In this document: positions 47,367 to 58,864 of the stretch, one piece after another | How the letters are laid out: each line of letters starts with the position of its first letter | Position numbering within the stretch: the first letter of the stretch is position 1 | NCBI RefSeq assembly: GCF_007655135.1 | Contig: NC_045128.1 | Location: 31,156,811-31,220,810, forward strand | Direction: 5' to 3' | Source: Punica granatum | Taxonomy: Eukaryota > Streptophyta > Magnoliopsida > Myrtales > Lythraceae | DNA: 64,000 nucleotides | Program-made: the position numbers and the translations under genes | The notes under the pieces: model-generated | What the model saw: the letters and a program-made list of their open reading frames with translations, nothing else | Databases searched by the model: none | Told to the model about the DNA's origin: nothing

Positions 47367-48479
47367 TACATAGTATTAGTTGTTCATGATCTGATGGGCC
47401 ACATAGACAGGCGCTCTTCGAGTGATGGGCCTTCGAGCCTGGTCATGGGTTATAGGCCCTCGTCCTTATCATAAGCTTAATTTTAACTACATCGAACTCG
47501 ATGGGGTAACTGTATTTTAGAACAACGGCAAACTATTTCCGAAATCTAGAAGAAGGTCGGGGACTCGCTTATTTCATTAGGATAGGAGATATAAAGAAAG
47601 AACTATTTAAGCACGTGGATGATCTTTCTATTAGCGGTATTCCGATCTCATGACGTGGATGATCATCAATACAACTATAATTCACGTTACTCAATGCACA
47701 TATTGTTGCTATTTATTAAGCTTCATCCTTAGCTGTAAGTTAATCTAGAAAATTTTAGCTAGCTAGTATGAGTATGAGTATGTTGATCCCATGCCGGTGT
47801 TGACATAGAATTTAATTGTCAATGCTGGGTCGCTTATATACGATAAATATCAAGCAGACTAAAATGAACCTACGAAAGCTGGACTCGTCATCCCTCTACC
47901 ATGCCCGCCTCTCTTCTTATCAGGTTCTTGCTCTGATCAGACTAATATATATCCGAAAAAATTCGAGGCTCGAGAGTCATCTGATCAATTGATAGCACCC
48001 AAGCCATCATACGCCCGTTTAATTAGCATCCTCATTATCGCGAACTGTAATCTAATAAGCAGTTGCCCAACTGCTCGAATTTTAGCAGAAACTGCTCTCT
48101 ACAATCGGATTGAATGGCCTTATTCGGGAATTTTTGGGATCGATGCTTCGGATGATTCGGTAGGTATATGATAACGAGTCTCTTATAAGCAGGATTCGCG
48201 CGGAGAGACTCCCGTGCTAACCAAAGTGCCCGTCAATAGCTGTCCTATAATAAGTCAATGAGCCGCGTCCCGTCCCCCTTCGTTCGCCACGAAGACGGTC
48301 TTCGTAATTTTCAAGGAAAGAGCTGAAAACCTCAAATATTTGTCCATCAACCGTATAACAAAGAACAATTCTCTCCACCGAAAAAGAAATTAGAACAATT
48401 CCCATCATCCACAAAGAAAAAAAGAAAAAGAAAAAGAAAAAGAATAATTCCTATATTACGTTTTTTAATCATCAATAAT

Positions 48480-49000
48480 AAGAGTAAGCCCCAGCTGGGG
48501 TCTCTCCCCATAGGAGAAACGCCACGCAGCGCCCCGCTGGGGCGCCTCTCATCCGAGAAACATGTGAGGAACTGCCGCGTGGCGACGGTGGGCCCCACGC
48601 GGCTGCTCCCCTACCCTTTATTTATATATATATATATTTAATAAAATCTTCAATGGTCAAGTTTTTGGTCGTAGAACCCCAATGGCCTTAAATATTTTTT
48701 AAGTATATATATTTTTTAAGAAAACTATATAAATATCCCATTTTCCACTTCAATTTTAAGAAATTTTTCACTTCAACTTCACACTCAATTATCAACTTCT
48801 ACTCCAATTTCACACAAATTTCTTCATCTCTTCTTCAATAAAAAAATGGCCGATTCAAACCAAATTAATCGTTTGGGATACTATATGTTGAACCTGAACT
48901 TTCCTCCAAAATCCATATTCCCGATCTTCTAACTCCTCCAACAACCAAAATAATAATTAGAGATTCAAAGAGAGACTAGCATTAGAAATAGTGTGAGTAG
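48480..49000. mobile_element. Possible DNA-transposon fragment with GC-rich palindromic end
   Basis: It starts with GCCCCAGCTGGGG, CGCCCCGCTGGGGCG and CCGCGTGG...CCACGCGG palindromes (48,490-48,605), strikingly GC-rich in an AT-rich area. A TATAAATA-containing leader and a short frame starting MADSNQINRLGYYMLN follow at 48,846. The leader-plus-frame layout recalls PIF/Harbinger-like elements, but neither end is certain. Confidence 0.35.
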
Positions 49001-49189
49001 TTAATTTCAAAATAGAAAGGTACCCTCTCCCCTATTTATTTATTTATTGAATCGGAACATCATATCATGCTTTTTGACATGACTGGAGGTCCTGCCGACG
49101 CATCTTATTCGGCTGCTGAAATAGCAAAACTCAATAAATAAACTAATAACTATCTACCCAAAAAAATAAAAATAAAAAATCAACAACGG

Positions 49190-50330
49190 AGATGATGTCA
49201 GTGTTTTTTTCCTTTGGGGGGCAGTTAATATGATGACGTCAGAATTGGTCCCCTCTTCTTTGGGATTATTATGAGATTCTGACGGCGCATAATGCGTTAT
49301 AGTCTCCACTGCCGGAAGAAATTAGAAACATGGGATGGGCACTTGCCCCAGTCACTATCGAAAAAAATGGAAAAAATGGGAAAAAAAATATTTAGTTATC
49401 ACATCCATTTTAGTTATCCTTTGTAACGTTTTTTTCCCTCAATATCGTATACTTCACACAACGCGTGGGTGTGTACCTACTTAAATATTTATCCACCGAC
49501 CACAAGATTATAGAATTCTCTCTCATTTTCAATGTCAATCATGGTATTTGGAAGTTCAATTGTGCTCAAATTAATCCAGTTGAGTCTGGTCGGCCCACTA
49601 AATAGTAAAGCGCTCATGGTGTGAATTTTCTGCATTTACAAGGATTTGAATCCAAGATCTGTTTAAACGAAACAAGTGTCGAACAACTTAAATTAACTAA
49701 TGTTGGTGAATTCTCTAATTTTCGTTCTCCATCTTTTCCTTAGCTGTTGTACTAATAGTAAAAGAGAAGGATAAAGAAAGGAGATTTTCCTAAGCGTCAT
49801 GCCCTTTGATTTTATTTCTTTAAGAAAATATGTCCTAACTCCCACAACTTAGCAAGCAAGACTATAACCAAAAAATTAAAAAAAAAAAAAAAGCAAGCAA
49901 AGACGACAAATACAGCTAGGGAGAGCTAATGAATTGTGGAAGTTGACTTATTAGAGAGAGGCCAGCATACCAAATGAATGTGCAATCTAATAAACAACCT
50001 CATGCTTTCCTTTCGGCTTGTAACCGTCTCATGATTGTTGGCCCAACGAAAGGAAGTAGTGATAATAAAACATCAATTTTCTTTTCTTAAATGAGACGTG
50101 GATTTCGTATACTGTTCACATGTAAGTACATACCTCACTGGAGAAAAATTGTACGATCGAACAAACAAACTTAACATTAAAAAAGAGCTTTTAAAGATAT
50201 CGTGTCATGTAATATTGTCTCTTGAAATTGACAGCATCAACTTTAAATGAAATTTATTCAGTTAGAGCTCCTTCCCATGCAAAGACTGAGAATTTTTTAG
50301 TTTTCCATCATTGACAGTTTTAGTTGATTA
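49190..50330 (+). pseudogene. Gene-less fifth copy of the MGNG unit
   Basis: 49,190-49,285 matches the B1 promoter region (ATGATGACGTC, GTCCC.TCTTCTTTGG.ATTATTATGAG). It then jumps directly to sequence matching 43,205-43,240 downstream of B1 (CCGGAAGA.ATTAGAA.CATGGG). Later blocks match 43,580-44,130 (ACCACAAGATTATAGAATTCTC, CTCACTGGAGAAAAATTG). TATA box, leader and coding region are missing, so the gene was deleted. Confidence 0.6.
49540..49720 (-). mobile_element. tRNA-like SINE (family 2), minus strand
   Basis: On the minus strand: AAGTTGTTCGACACTTGTTT, TTAAACAGATCTTGGATTCAAATCC (B-box-like), TAAATGCAGAAAATTCACACC and GTGGGCCGACCAGACTCAACT. It interrupts the gene-less MGNG copy. Confidence 0.6.
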
Positions 50331-50937
50331 GGAAATAAATGTTTACATTGCACTGCAGATAATGAATTCTTTTTTATTACGAGAAAGGCTTATGAAGTAA
50401 TAATTACAATTAAATAGAAATCTCAATAGCTATAAAGTGATAGGAATAGTTATATTATGAGGATCGAACATGAAATCTTCTAGTTATTAAACTAAGACGT
50501 GTGCTACTATGCTATAATTTCTTTCTTTGTGGATGTTGAACTCTTTTAGTCCACAAAACTATATCCCCTCTATTAGCTTTCGTCTTAGTACAAAATGTCC
50601 ATTTAATTTTATCCATGATAAGGATTGATATCTTCATAATGTCCACCCCCATCGGACTTTTGACCCACATCTGTAAATTTCTTGGAAATTAATTAAGTGC
50701 CGAAGCTTTGGGGCCCAGTCTCGAATAATAGAAATTGAATGAATGAATGACCCAACTCTTTCAAGTCTTCTAGTTTACTGAGAAGGTTTGCGCCGACTTT
50801 GCTTGTCCAAAAAATAATGATAAATAAATAAATAAAAATAAACAAAAGACAGGATTGGTCTGCTACCCTTCTCTTTTTCTCAGTGGATCTTTCATTCCCT
50901 TGTGTTATAAGCGTAAATAGGCAGCATCGTCATTTCT

Positions 50938-51018
50938 AAGAATTTGTACTTTTGTCCCCTGCCTGTCTTTTGGTAAAGCCCTGTGAACCACATGGGAGAA
51001 GAAGGAGAAGTGATTCCT
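50938..51018 (+). repeat. 80-bp direct repeat flanking MGNG copy B2 (upstream)
   Basis: GAATTTGTACTTTTGTCC and then AAGCCCT.TGAA.C.CATGGGAG recur at 51,730-51,812 downstream of the gene, about 790 bp apart. The upstream copy supplies the sequence just before the TATA box (51,047-51,054) and a GCGCGCGCGC tract. Confidence 0.75.
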
Positions 51019-51178
51019 CTGTTCGCGCGCGCGCACGCCGCCAACATATAAATACGCAGCATCCTCATTTCTTCAATCAACTTCCACATCCTCCCTCTCT
51101 CTTCCTCTCAAGCTTTTTGCCGATTCAATCTCTTGTTGCTCTTCTTCAGACCAGAAAGAGATCTCAATCAGAAAAGCA

Positions 51179-51394
51179 ATGGGGAATGGAGCTGAGATCA
51201 TCAAGCCAAATCGGAAGCCAAAAGCAAGGCTTCCTCCGAGGAGGGGCCAGATCAAAGTCGGGATCTTTAAGCTCTTCTTTGAGAAGCTCATCTCTCTCTG
51301 TTCCTCTCCGATGGCAGCTCCGGCTCCGAGGGAGACCTCAGCTCAAAGTCACAGCTCCAAAGTCGGCTCTTTCTCTGCACTTCCGAACAAGTAA
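51179..51394 (+). CDS. MGNG / RLPPRRGQIK small protein, copy B2 (71 aa)
   Basis: Single exon, ATG 51,179 to TAA. It starts MGNGAEIIKPNRKPKARLPP, then RRGQIKVGIFKLFFEKL, SLCSSPMAAPAPRE and a Ser-rich end. Compared with B1 it has the same first four residues, an identical KPNRKPK spacer and fewer insertions; A1 and A2 lack the KPNRKPK spacer. A TATAAATA box is at 51,047-51,054 and the leader contains CTTCAATCAAC, as in B1. The gene lies between two ~80-bp direct repeats (50,938-51,018; 51,730-51,812), compatible with origin by local duplication. Function unknown; likely cytoplasmic or membrane-associated if Gly2 is acylated. Confidence 0.76.
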   Translation: MGNGAEIIKPNRKPKARLPPRRGQIKVGIFKLFFEKLISLCSSPMAAPAPRETSAQSHSSKVGSFSALPNK

Positions 51395-52632
51395 CAATAG
51401 GACCCATCTCGAAATGGGGACTGGTCTCGAACCTTTGAGTTGCTTCAGTTACTGGAAAATTTGCTTCTAGACTTAAAAGTAGTGTGTCTTTTCTCGTTCG
51501 ATGTCTCTCTTCGTGTCAAATTAGTAGCAGATTCAATATTGTTAAATCGCCAACGAAACGTAAATAAACAAAAGATTGTTGGCTACGGCGGCCGGGTGGA
51601 AGATGTCCATTTGATCGACTGAACCAGCAGCAGGGGAGATTGCAGAGAAGCATGAAGGACAAAACAGAAGGAAGGAGGGAAGGCGAAGGATCTTTGTGTC
51701 GTTTGCGATGTCATTGTTTTGGGTTTCTAACGAATTTGTACTTTTGTCCTCTGTCTGTCTTGAAGTAAAGCCCTATGAAGCCCATGGGAGAATAAGGAGA
51801 AGTGATTCCTCATGGATTTCCTTTAAAAAAATGCAAAAGTGATATGTGATGTGCTTAAAAGCTCTTGTAATTTTAAAAGTTTTACGTGCATCTATTGAAA
51901 TCCTTAGACATTGTGTAAATTAGAACTCATGTCATTACGAGTGAGATTTTGAATTGGGGGATTTTTAAATTGATTATTAAGAGGTATGTTTATCTTTGGG
52001 TGGTTTTATTTCTTTTTATTGAAGATAATAACCTGAAAAATGATATTTGCCAATGACTTACCGACATACACCGTGACTTCTTTTATCCCTTCTGATACCC
52101 TCAACGACAGTGTATCAACTTCTTGCGTCATAACTTGCAACATTAAACAATATCTACGGACCATAGGATTGCATAACTTTCTTTATTTTCCTCGAAGCAT
52201 CCATGCTGTTTGACTTCTTTCCATGGAAAAACGGATTCCTTAACTCCCACAACTGCAAACTTTGTCAAGAAAAAAAAAGCTAAAACAAAAAGAAAAGATA
52301 GCGAAAGCTAATTATTTGTGGATTTTGACAGCCCAATACAACAAATGAACGCTCATCTAAACAGTCCCATAATTGTTATCCTAACGTAAAGGAGTAGAGA
52401 TAATAAAGCAAGAAATTTCCCATGATTAGTTTTAGAAAATTTGCAAATTAAAATTACTAAAGAAAATTAAATAAACATGCAAGGCGTACTAAGAACTTTT
52501 GTTTTCAATAAGCACTTTTATAATATGATAATTATTATAAATGTACGTAATATAAAAATATATGAACGCAAACTCGAGTAACGCACATTATTGAAAAGTA
52601 GTTAAACTGTTTTTCAACATTATAGCTTTAAG

Positions 52633-53328
52633 TGTTGGGTATCCCTCCAATTTGGAGGAAGTTGGGCTTAAATTGTATTGGGCTTTTATCGGGCTTTAAT
52701 AGGCCCAAGAACCCATTTTTGTTAGGGTTAATATTTCAGCAAACTAGCTGAGGAATAAATAGCAGCAGAACAGCTGCAGATCAGTGGACGTGCGGCAGCA
52801 GCAGACAGAAGCAGCAGATCAGCAGAAGCAGCAACAAAAGAACAGAGCAAAATCGGATAAACAGGGGCAGCGCGCAGCTGGAGATCAAACCTCGATCGGG
52901 ACATCAAACGAACTCCGATTGGGACGAAATTTTGACAGCAGCTTCACAACACGTGGGGCTAACTTCTGAAAGGTCAGAATTTCTATTCGAGCTCTGTAGG
53001 TGCTGTTTCAGCTGATTTTGTGAACCACCCGGTGTGGGTGACGAATTTAGTATTTGGGTGATCCAAGAGAGTGTTTCTCTTGAGTTTGGTGATCCAAGGG
53101 TTTACCCTTGATGAAAGACATTGTATAACCTTCATTCATAGTGGATCGTTGATTCGGAGTTGGTCCCGTGGTTTTTCCCCACATCGGGGTTTTCCACTTA
53201 AAATTATTGGTGTTCTTTTACTTTACTGCTAGTTGGTTGATTTGATTAGTTCCTATCTCGATTACACTAGAAGGGGAGGAAGATTAATCGCTGCGTTATT
53301 GTTTGGTTGAGTACATCCCTTCCTAACA
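52633..53328 (+). repeat. 5' LTR of the copia part (~696 bp)
   Basis: Starts TGTTGGGTATCC and ends CCTTCCTAACA, two bases before the primer-binding site. It contains a GAGGAATAAATAGCAGCAG promoter-like stretch at about 52,750. No second copy of this LTR is present in the window. Confidence 0.85.
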
Positions 53329-53330
53329 AG

Positions 53331-53342
53331 TGGTATCAGAGC
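53331..53342 (+). other. Primer-binding site (initiator tRNA-Met type)
   Basis: TGGTATCAGAGC, complementary to the 3' end of plant initiator methionine tRNA, two bases after the LTR end; this is the usual copia arrangement. Confidence 0.92.
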
Positions 53343-53381
53343 CTCGGGTTAGAGAAGTTTGAGTTTTTCGGTGTTTTCGAG

Positions 53382-56300
53382 ATGGAGGAATCTACAGGAT
53401 CTATGTTCAAGTTGAATGCAACCAACTACTCTATATGGAAGTCTCGGATGGAGGATCTTCTATTTTGCAGGGATTTGTACGATCCCATTGAAGGGGATTC
53501 CGCGAAACCCAAAGATAAGGATGACAAGGCTTGGGAACGCACAAATCGGAAGACTATTGGTTTGATTCGGCAGTGGATAGACAATAGTATTTATCATCAT
53601 GTTGCTCAGGAGACAAATGCAAAAGCTTTGTGGGATAAATTGACAAATCTCTATGCGAGGAAGACACCGCAAAATAAGGCATTCCTCGTGAAGAAGCTGG
53701 TTCATCTTCGTTTTCAGGATGGAGGTGATATGGCTGTGCACATGAGTAATTTCCAGGATATTATTAACCAGTTGACGAACCTGGAGATAATATTACCCGA
53801 TGAGTTGCAGGCTTGTCTACTTTTAGGGACTCTACCGGATAATTGGGACACACTCGTGGTTGCATTAAGCAATTCTGCGCCAAACGGGAAGCTATCGTTG
53901 GCCACGGTGACAGACAGTTTATTTAATGAGGAGACTAGAAGGAAAGGCTCGGGGATTTCCATTCAGTCTGAAGCTTTGGTTACTGAACAATGGGGGAGAA
54001 GTCAAAGCAGAAATTTCTCTTCCAAGCATAGTAACTCACGTGGCAAATCGAGGGGTAGATCAAAGTCGAAGACGAGGAAAGTGGTCACTTGCTATCACTG
54101 TGGAAAGGACGGACACTACAAAAGGGAGTGTAGAGCTCTGAAGAAAAATCAGAATGGCAACGGTGAGAGCAAGAAGGAAGAAGGTACTACAACAGTGGCA
54201 TCTGATGGAGAGACCTACATCATTTGTGATGAAGCCTATGTGAATTTCACATGTCAGGACTCTACCTGGGTTGCAGATACAGGTGCTTCGTTTCATGTCA
54301 CTCCTCATCGGGATTTCTTCTCATCTTACACTACCGGGGACTATGGTTATGTGAGAATGGGAAATGAACAGTCATGCAAGATTGTCGGCACTGGTGATTT
54401 CTGTCTAGAGACCGAGCTTGGCTGCAAGTTGCTTCTGAAGAAGGTGAGGCATGTTCCAGAAATTCGCCTTAACCTAATCTCGACGGGTCAGCTTGATGAT
54501 GAAGGCTACAGTAACGAATTTAGTAATGGGAGATAGAAGCTCTCCAAGGGTTCGTTGATTGTGGCACGGGGTCAGAAGACCGACACTCTCTACAGGCTGC
54601 GTGCCAGACACAATTCCGGTCAAATTAATGTTGCTGAGGATTATCCTATCGAGCTATGGCACAGGAGACTCGGACATATCAGCGAGAAAGGTATTCAAAT
54701 TCTTGCTAGAAAGCAGTCTTTGCCCGTTAAAGGTATGCACTTGAGCACTTGTGATCACTGTTTAGCTGGTAAGCAGATGAGAGTTTCTTTTGTTAGAAGT
54801 CGTCCCTCTAGATGCGATCATATACTTGACCTTGTGCATACTGATGTTTGTTTCATGTCGGATAGATCTCTTGGTGGTGCTCTCTATTTTGTGACCTTTA
54901 TAGATGATCACACCAGGAAGGTTTGGGCTTACCCTATGAAAACTAAAGATCAGGTGACTGAGATTTTCAAGAACTTCCATGTAGCAGTGGAAAGAGAAAC
55001 GGGCATGAAACTGAAATGTGTCAGAGCTGATAATGGTGGTGAGTATAGGGGTCCTTTCGAGAACTATTGCAGGACTCACGGTATCAAACTTGAGAAGACG
55101 GTACCGAAGACACCACAGCAGAACGGGCTTGCAGAGAGAATGAACCGCACAATTGTTGAGAGAGTTCGTTGTATGCTTTCTCAGGCGAAACTGTCTAAGT
55201 CTTTCTGGGGCGAGGCAATGAGGTCAGCGGTTGATCTTATTAATCTTACACCGTCAGTTGCACTTGATGGAGATGTACCCCTGCAGGTGTGGACCGGCAA
55301 GAAAGTATCATACAAGCATCTCAGAGTCTTCGGGTGCAGGGCATCTGTTCACATTCCTCGAGATGAAAGATCAAAACTTGATGCCAAGGCAAAACAGTGC
55401 ATCTTCTTGGGTTATGCACATGAAGAGTTCGGGTACAGGCTTTGGGACCCTGATAGCAAGAAGATCATCAGGAGCAGGGATGTTGTCTTCTTTGAGGACC
55501 AGACAATCGAGGATTTGCAAAAGTTAGAGAAGGCCAAAGTAGGCAATCCTCACGAGATCTCTATTCCTGTACCGGCTGATGTAGAGCATCCAGTGGAAGA
55601 GGTACCTGGTGAGTATGAAGAAACCACGACTGGGGGTGAGATTCCTCAGGTAGATGATGATGTGACTACGGATGATACAGGCTCGCGGTTACAGTTAGAG
55701 CCTGCAGATCTACCTAGACAATCTGATAGAATAAGACGACCATTTACAAGATATCCGCCTCATGAGTATGTGCTACTGACTGACGGGGGAGAACCTGAGT
55801 GCTATGATGAAGCTGTGGCACATGAGCACAAGGAGCACTGGTTGAAGGCGATGAATGAGGAGATGAACTCCTTGTCTGAAAATCACACGTATGACCTAGT
55901 GAAGCTACCGCAAGGTAAGAGAACATTGAAGAACAAATGGGTCTACAGGTTGAAGACAGAGAACTCGCGACCTCGATACAAAGCTCGGCTGGTAGTGAAA
56001 GGTTTCAACCAGAAGAAAGGAGTTGACTTCGAGGAGATCTTCTCGCCCGTTGTCAAGATGTCATCGATCCGAGTTGTTCTCGCACTGGCAGCTAGTCTGA
56101 ACTTGGAGATCGAGCAGCTCGATGTAAAAACAGCTTTCCTGCATGGTGACTTGGAGGAAGAAATATATATGGAGCAGCCTGAAGGATTCCGAGTTAAAGG
56201 TAAGGAGCATTTGGTGTGCAGGCTGAGAAAGAGCTTGTATGGGCTTAAGCAAGCACCTCGGCAGTGGTACAAAAAGTTTGACTCTTTCATGTTGAGCCAT

Positions 56301-56618
56301 GGCTACACACGGACAACTTCAGATCATTGTGTGTTCGTGAAACAATTCTCGGATGGTGATTTTATCATTTTACTGTTATATGTGGATGATATGTTGCTTG
56401 TCGGTCATGATATGAGCAAGATTGCAGAGTTGAAGAAAGAGCTGAGCAAGTCCTTTGCCATGAAGGATTTGGGACCGGCAAAGCAGATCCTTGGGATGCA
56501 TATTTCTCGTGACAGATCAAGTGGTATCAAAGCCCAAGGTAACGATCCTGGGGAAGTTCACACTCTATGCGTGGAAACCCACACCACGACAAGGCCCGAG
56601 TGTGGAACTCGTGGCTAG
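53382..56618 (+). pseudogene. Copia gag-pol polyprotein, one nonsense codon, truncated in reverse transcriptase
   Basis: The frame starts at ATG 53,382 (MEESTGSMFKLNATNYSIWK, the copia gag opening). Gag includes the UBN2-type region and a CCHC knuckle CYHCGKDGHYKREC (54,091-54,132). The aspartic protease motif is DTGAS (54,276-54,290). A TAG at 54,534-54,536 interrupts the frame where a tryptophan codon is usual; the same frame then continues. Next come the GAG-pre-integrase HHCC motif (HRRLGH...CDHCLAGK), the integrase core (HTDV, RADNGGEY, QQNGLAERMNRT) and the copia RT with LVVKGFNQKKGVDFEEIFSP, QLDVKTAFLHGDL and YVDDM (56,379-56,393). After DRSSG the sequence turns into the unrelated tail, so the RT C-terminus and RNase H are missing. 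It cannot make a working polyprotein. Confidence 0.93.
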
Positions 56619-56700
56619 TGATGGGCCTAACAATTGGTATCCGAGTCCGGAAGTGGAAGCCCGGCTCGAAGTCCTCCATATAGTCGAGAAGGGGGGGAAT
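56521..56700 (+). mobile_element. TRIM-like internal region: second PBS-like site to polypurine tract
   Basis: It begins GTGGTATCAAAGCC (PBS-like, tRNA-Met type), is non-coding, and ends with GAGAAGGGGGGGAAT, a polypurine tract directly abutting the 3' LTR. Internal length is only 180 bp, typical of terminal-repeat retrotransposons in miniature. Confidence 0.8.
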
Positions 56701-56885
56701 TGTTGGGTCGGTTTCTCTCCTATATGGAGAATGGTGAGGGCCGGTGTTGGAAGTAATTCCACATGGAAAAGTTGAGAGGAAATCCATAGGTTTATAAGAG
56801 ATAATGGTCTAGCAACCCATTGGCTTAAGCTTTTGGGTTGCGGATGGGCTCAAGTCCAAAGTAGACCTGTGGATTTTTCCTAACA
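56701..56885 (+). repeat. 3' LTR of a different, small (TRIM-like) family (185 bp)
   Basis: Starts TGTTGGGTCGGTTTC and ends TTTTTCCTAACA. Apart from the terminal TGTTGGGT and CTAACA it does not resemble the 696-bp 5' LTR. Followed by TTAAG, the target duplication. Confidence 0.85.
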
Positions 56886-56890
56886 TTAAG

Positions 56891-58029
56891 TTGCTGCATT
56901 TATAACCTCCTTATGTATTTTGACAGCTTATTTTAGTTTTGTACGGTTGCTAAATACTGTTAGGCTATGTTTGGTTGTTGAGTTAGGGATAAGGATGGGG
57001 ATTGAATGTGAGGGGATTTGAAATGCTAATAAGGATATAAAATATCCTAATCATATGTTTGGCGTATACCAAGATTTAGGATTGAAAAGTAGATAAACAG
57101 AGCCGACAGTAGGGAGGCATTGTAGAGAAGGATTTGACGAGGGAGGGACAAGAATTCGTCAGTTGTGTGTTATTTTTTGCTCAGTAATTGTCTTTTGTCC
57201 TACTATTAAAATATGGGTTTTTCTAGCATAAAACTGTGGTGACCGGTAAGGCAAGCTGATTCGCACGATGATAATTAACATAACGAAATTTCTCATGTTC
57301 ATATTAATAAAGTGCTGTCAACCATATACAGGAAAAAAAATTATTTGATCTACCAAAAAAAAAAAAGTACAATCACCCGTACACATTACGAAACATCCCG
57401 AGTTAATGTTCACCGTCTCTTGCATTTTTTGAGGGATTACCGAGGGAATTTTACCGGGGGACGCATTCCCTCGATAAATCCCTCGGTGAATGCTTCATTT
57501 TTAGTAGTGGCAGATAAAAGAAAATCCTTAAAAGATTTTAGCGCCTGGAAGCCGGAAATCTTTACGTTTACAAGACAGTTGCGGTTGAGTAGCTGATGAA
57601 TAAGTTTTTGGACCGGGTTTTGGACATTGATCTCTCCTTCCACCAATATATATCCACTTCATTTAGTTTTTTCATGGAATAAAAAAGAACGTCAATTTTA
57701 ATTTAGCCATGTAAATACAATATGTATCACAATTTTCATAGTGTAACCCCGACGTATTATTGCCACTCTATGAATTTCATGGAAACTATTAAAACATCCC
57801 GGCCGATGGATAATCTCCAAAAGAAACAAATAAAGGAAATATGAAAAAGGAACAAATTTTCCAAGTTCCTCTCCACTTAATTAAGTTATGGCACTTCTGT
57901 GAAGGAAAAAGTCCTTTTCTAGGTCCCCAAATGAAAAAGAATGATAGGTTTTCATTTTTTTATTATATCTTTTGGTGAAATAATCGAATGATTTTCCTTT
58001 ATCCTTTAGCCGAGTTCTCTTCTTAATTT
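56891..58029. other. Repeat debris: MITE fragment, MGNG 3'-flank fragment and a CACTA end
   Basis: GGCTATGTTTGGTTG at 56,963 resembles a MITE end without a partner. 57,140-57,310 matches parts of the MGNG 3' flank (AAGAATTCGTCAGTTGTGTG, ATATGGGTTTTTCTAGCAT). 57,425-57,509 has CCGAGGGA / TCCCTCG subterminal modules and ends TTTTTAGTAGTG, the inverse of a CACTACTAAAAA terminus. No gene. Confidence 0.5.
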
Positions 58030-58570
58030 TTTTTAACGGGAAAAAAGTCATTTTTTTTTGTTTTTGCAGCCCCAAAGTATGATCTTTGTAAATTGTGAAT
58101 AAAAAACATTGATATTGACATGGTAAAAGTTTTTAAATTTTAGAGATAATTTTTCATTTTTGGATAACTTCTAAACATTCTTTTGAAATTAAAAGTTATT
58201 ATTAGATAATAAATATCTATAGTTAATTAATATAAAAGCTTTATTGAAATTAAAGAATATTATTAGGTAATGTGTAGTTATAAATAATAAATATTAAGTT
58301 CGAGTATATATAATTATTTTAATTTCAAATACACTTATCGTAATATGAAGATGAAAATTTTTGTTCTTTATGTAATTGAAACTTTATTACTATTATCTAA
58401 ATTATATTGGAGAAAATAACTAAATTTTCACTATGTTCCAAAATATTGATATTTATATTTAACTTAATTAGTTAATTAGAATTCTACGCGACCAAAAGGT
58501 TGGTGAATGGGAGATGCACAATTTTTTTTTTTAGTATACATTCCAAAAACTAATGAATCCTTTAGTTCAT
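58030..58570. repeat. Direct copy of 44,110-44,640
   Basis: Shared run from TTTGCAGCCCCAAAGT through TTGATATTGA.ATGGTAAAAG, TTATTAGATAATAAAT and ATTAGAATTCTACGCGACCA to CCAAAAACTAATG. It lacks the CACTA end present at 44,644. Confidence 0.8.
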
Positions 58571-58864
58571 AGGGCAAAATTACTGTTGAAGTTCTTAGAC
58601 TATCATTTTAGTTCAAATAGTTCTAAAATCATAATTGAAAGTTAACAAAGTTAAATCGATTCACGTGGCACCTCTTGATTGGTCAAATAATATTTTTAAT
58701 TTTTAAAACTTTGGAAAAATAGAAAAAAAAAAGAGAGAAGGGGAGAGGAGTCCTGCCGTGGATCGATTTAACAATCAGAAGGTGCTCCAAGAACCGATTT
58801 AACGCCGTTAACAGATTATTTTATTTTCTTTTTGGGTTTAGACCAACTTTTTTTCAGTGTGAAC

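Larger units (their letters stand above)
47360..52450. repeat. Direct duplication block B2 (contains the MGNG gene at 51,179)
   Basis: Counterpart of 40,840-44,643. Extra material includes the GC-palindromic element around 48,480-49,000 and a second, gene-less copy of the unit at 49,190-50,330. Confidence 0.65.
52633..56885 (+). mobile_element. Chimeric LTR retroelement: copia 5' part joined to a TRIM-like 3' part
   Basis: A 5-bp duplication TTAAG lies at 52,628-52,632 and 56,886-56,890. The 5' part has a TGTTGGGT...CTAACA LTR (696 bp), PBS and copia gag-pol in the standard order protease, integrase, reverse transcriptase. At about 56,520 the RT frame ends abruptly at a second PBS-like TGGTATCAAAGC. 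A short non-coding internal region, a polypurine tract and a different TGTTGGGT...CTAACA LTR of 185 bp follow. RNase H is absent. The element is therefore defective, with unrelated LTRs at its two ends. Confidence 0.85.

Noticed and set aside
53382..56618. Intact copia polyprotein
   Set aside because: An in-frame stop, loss of the RT C-terminus and absence of RNase H make it defective.
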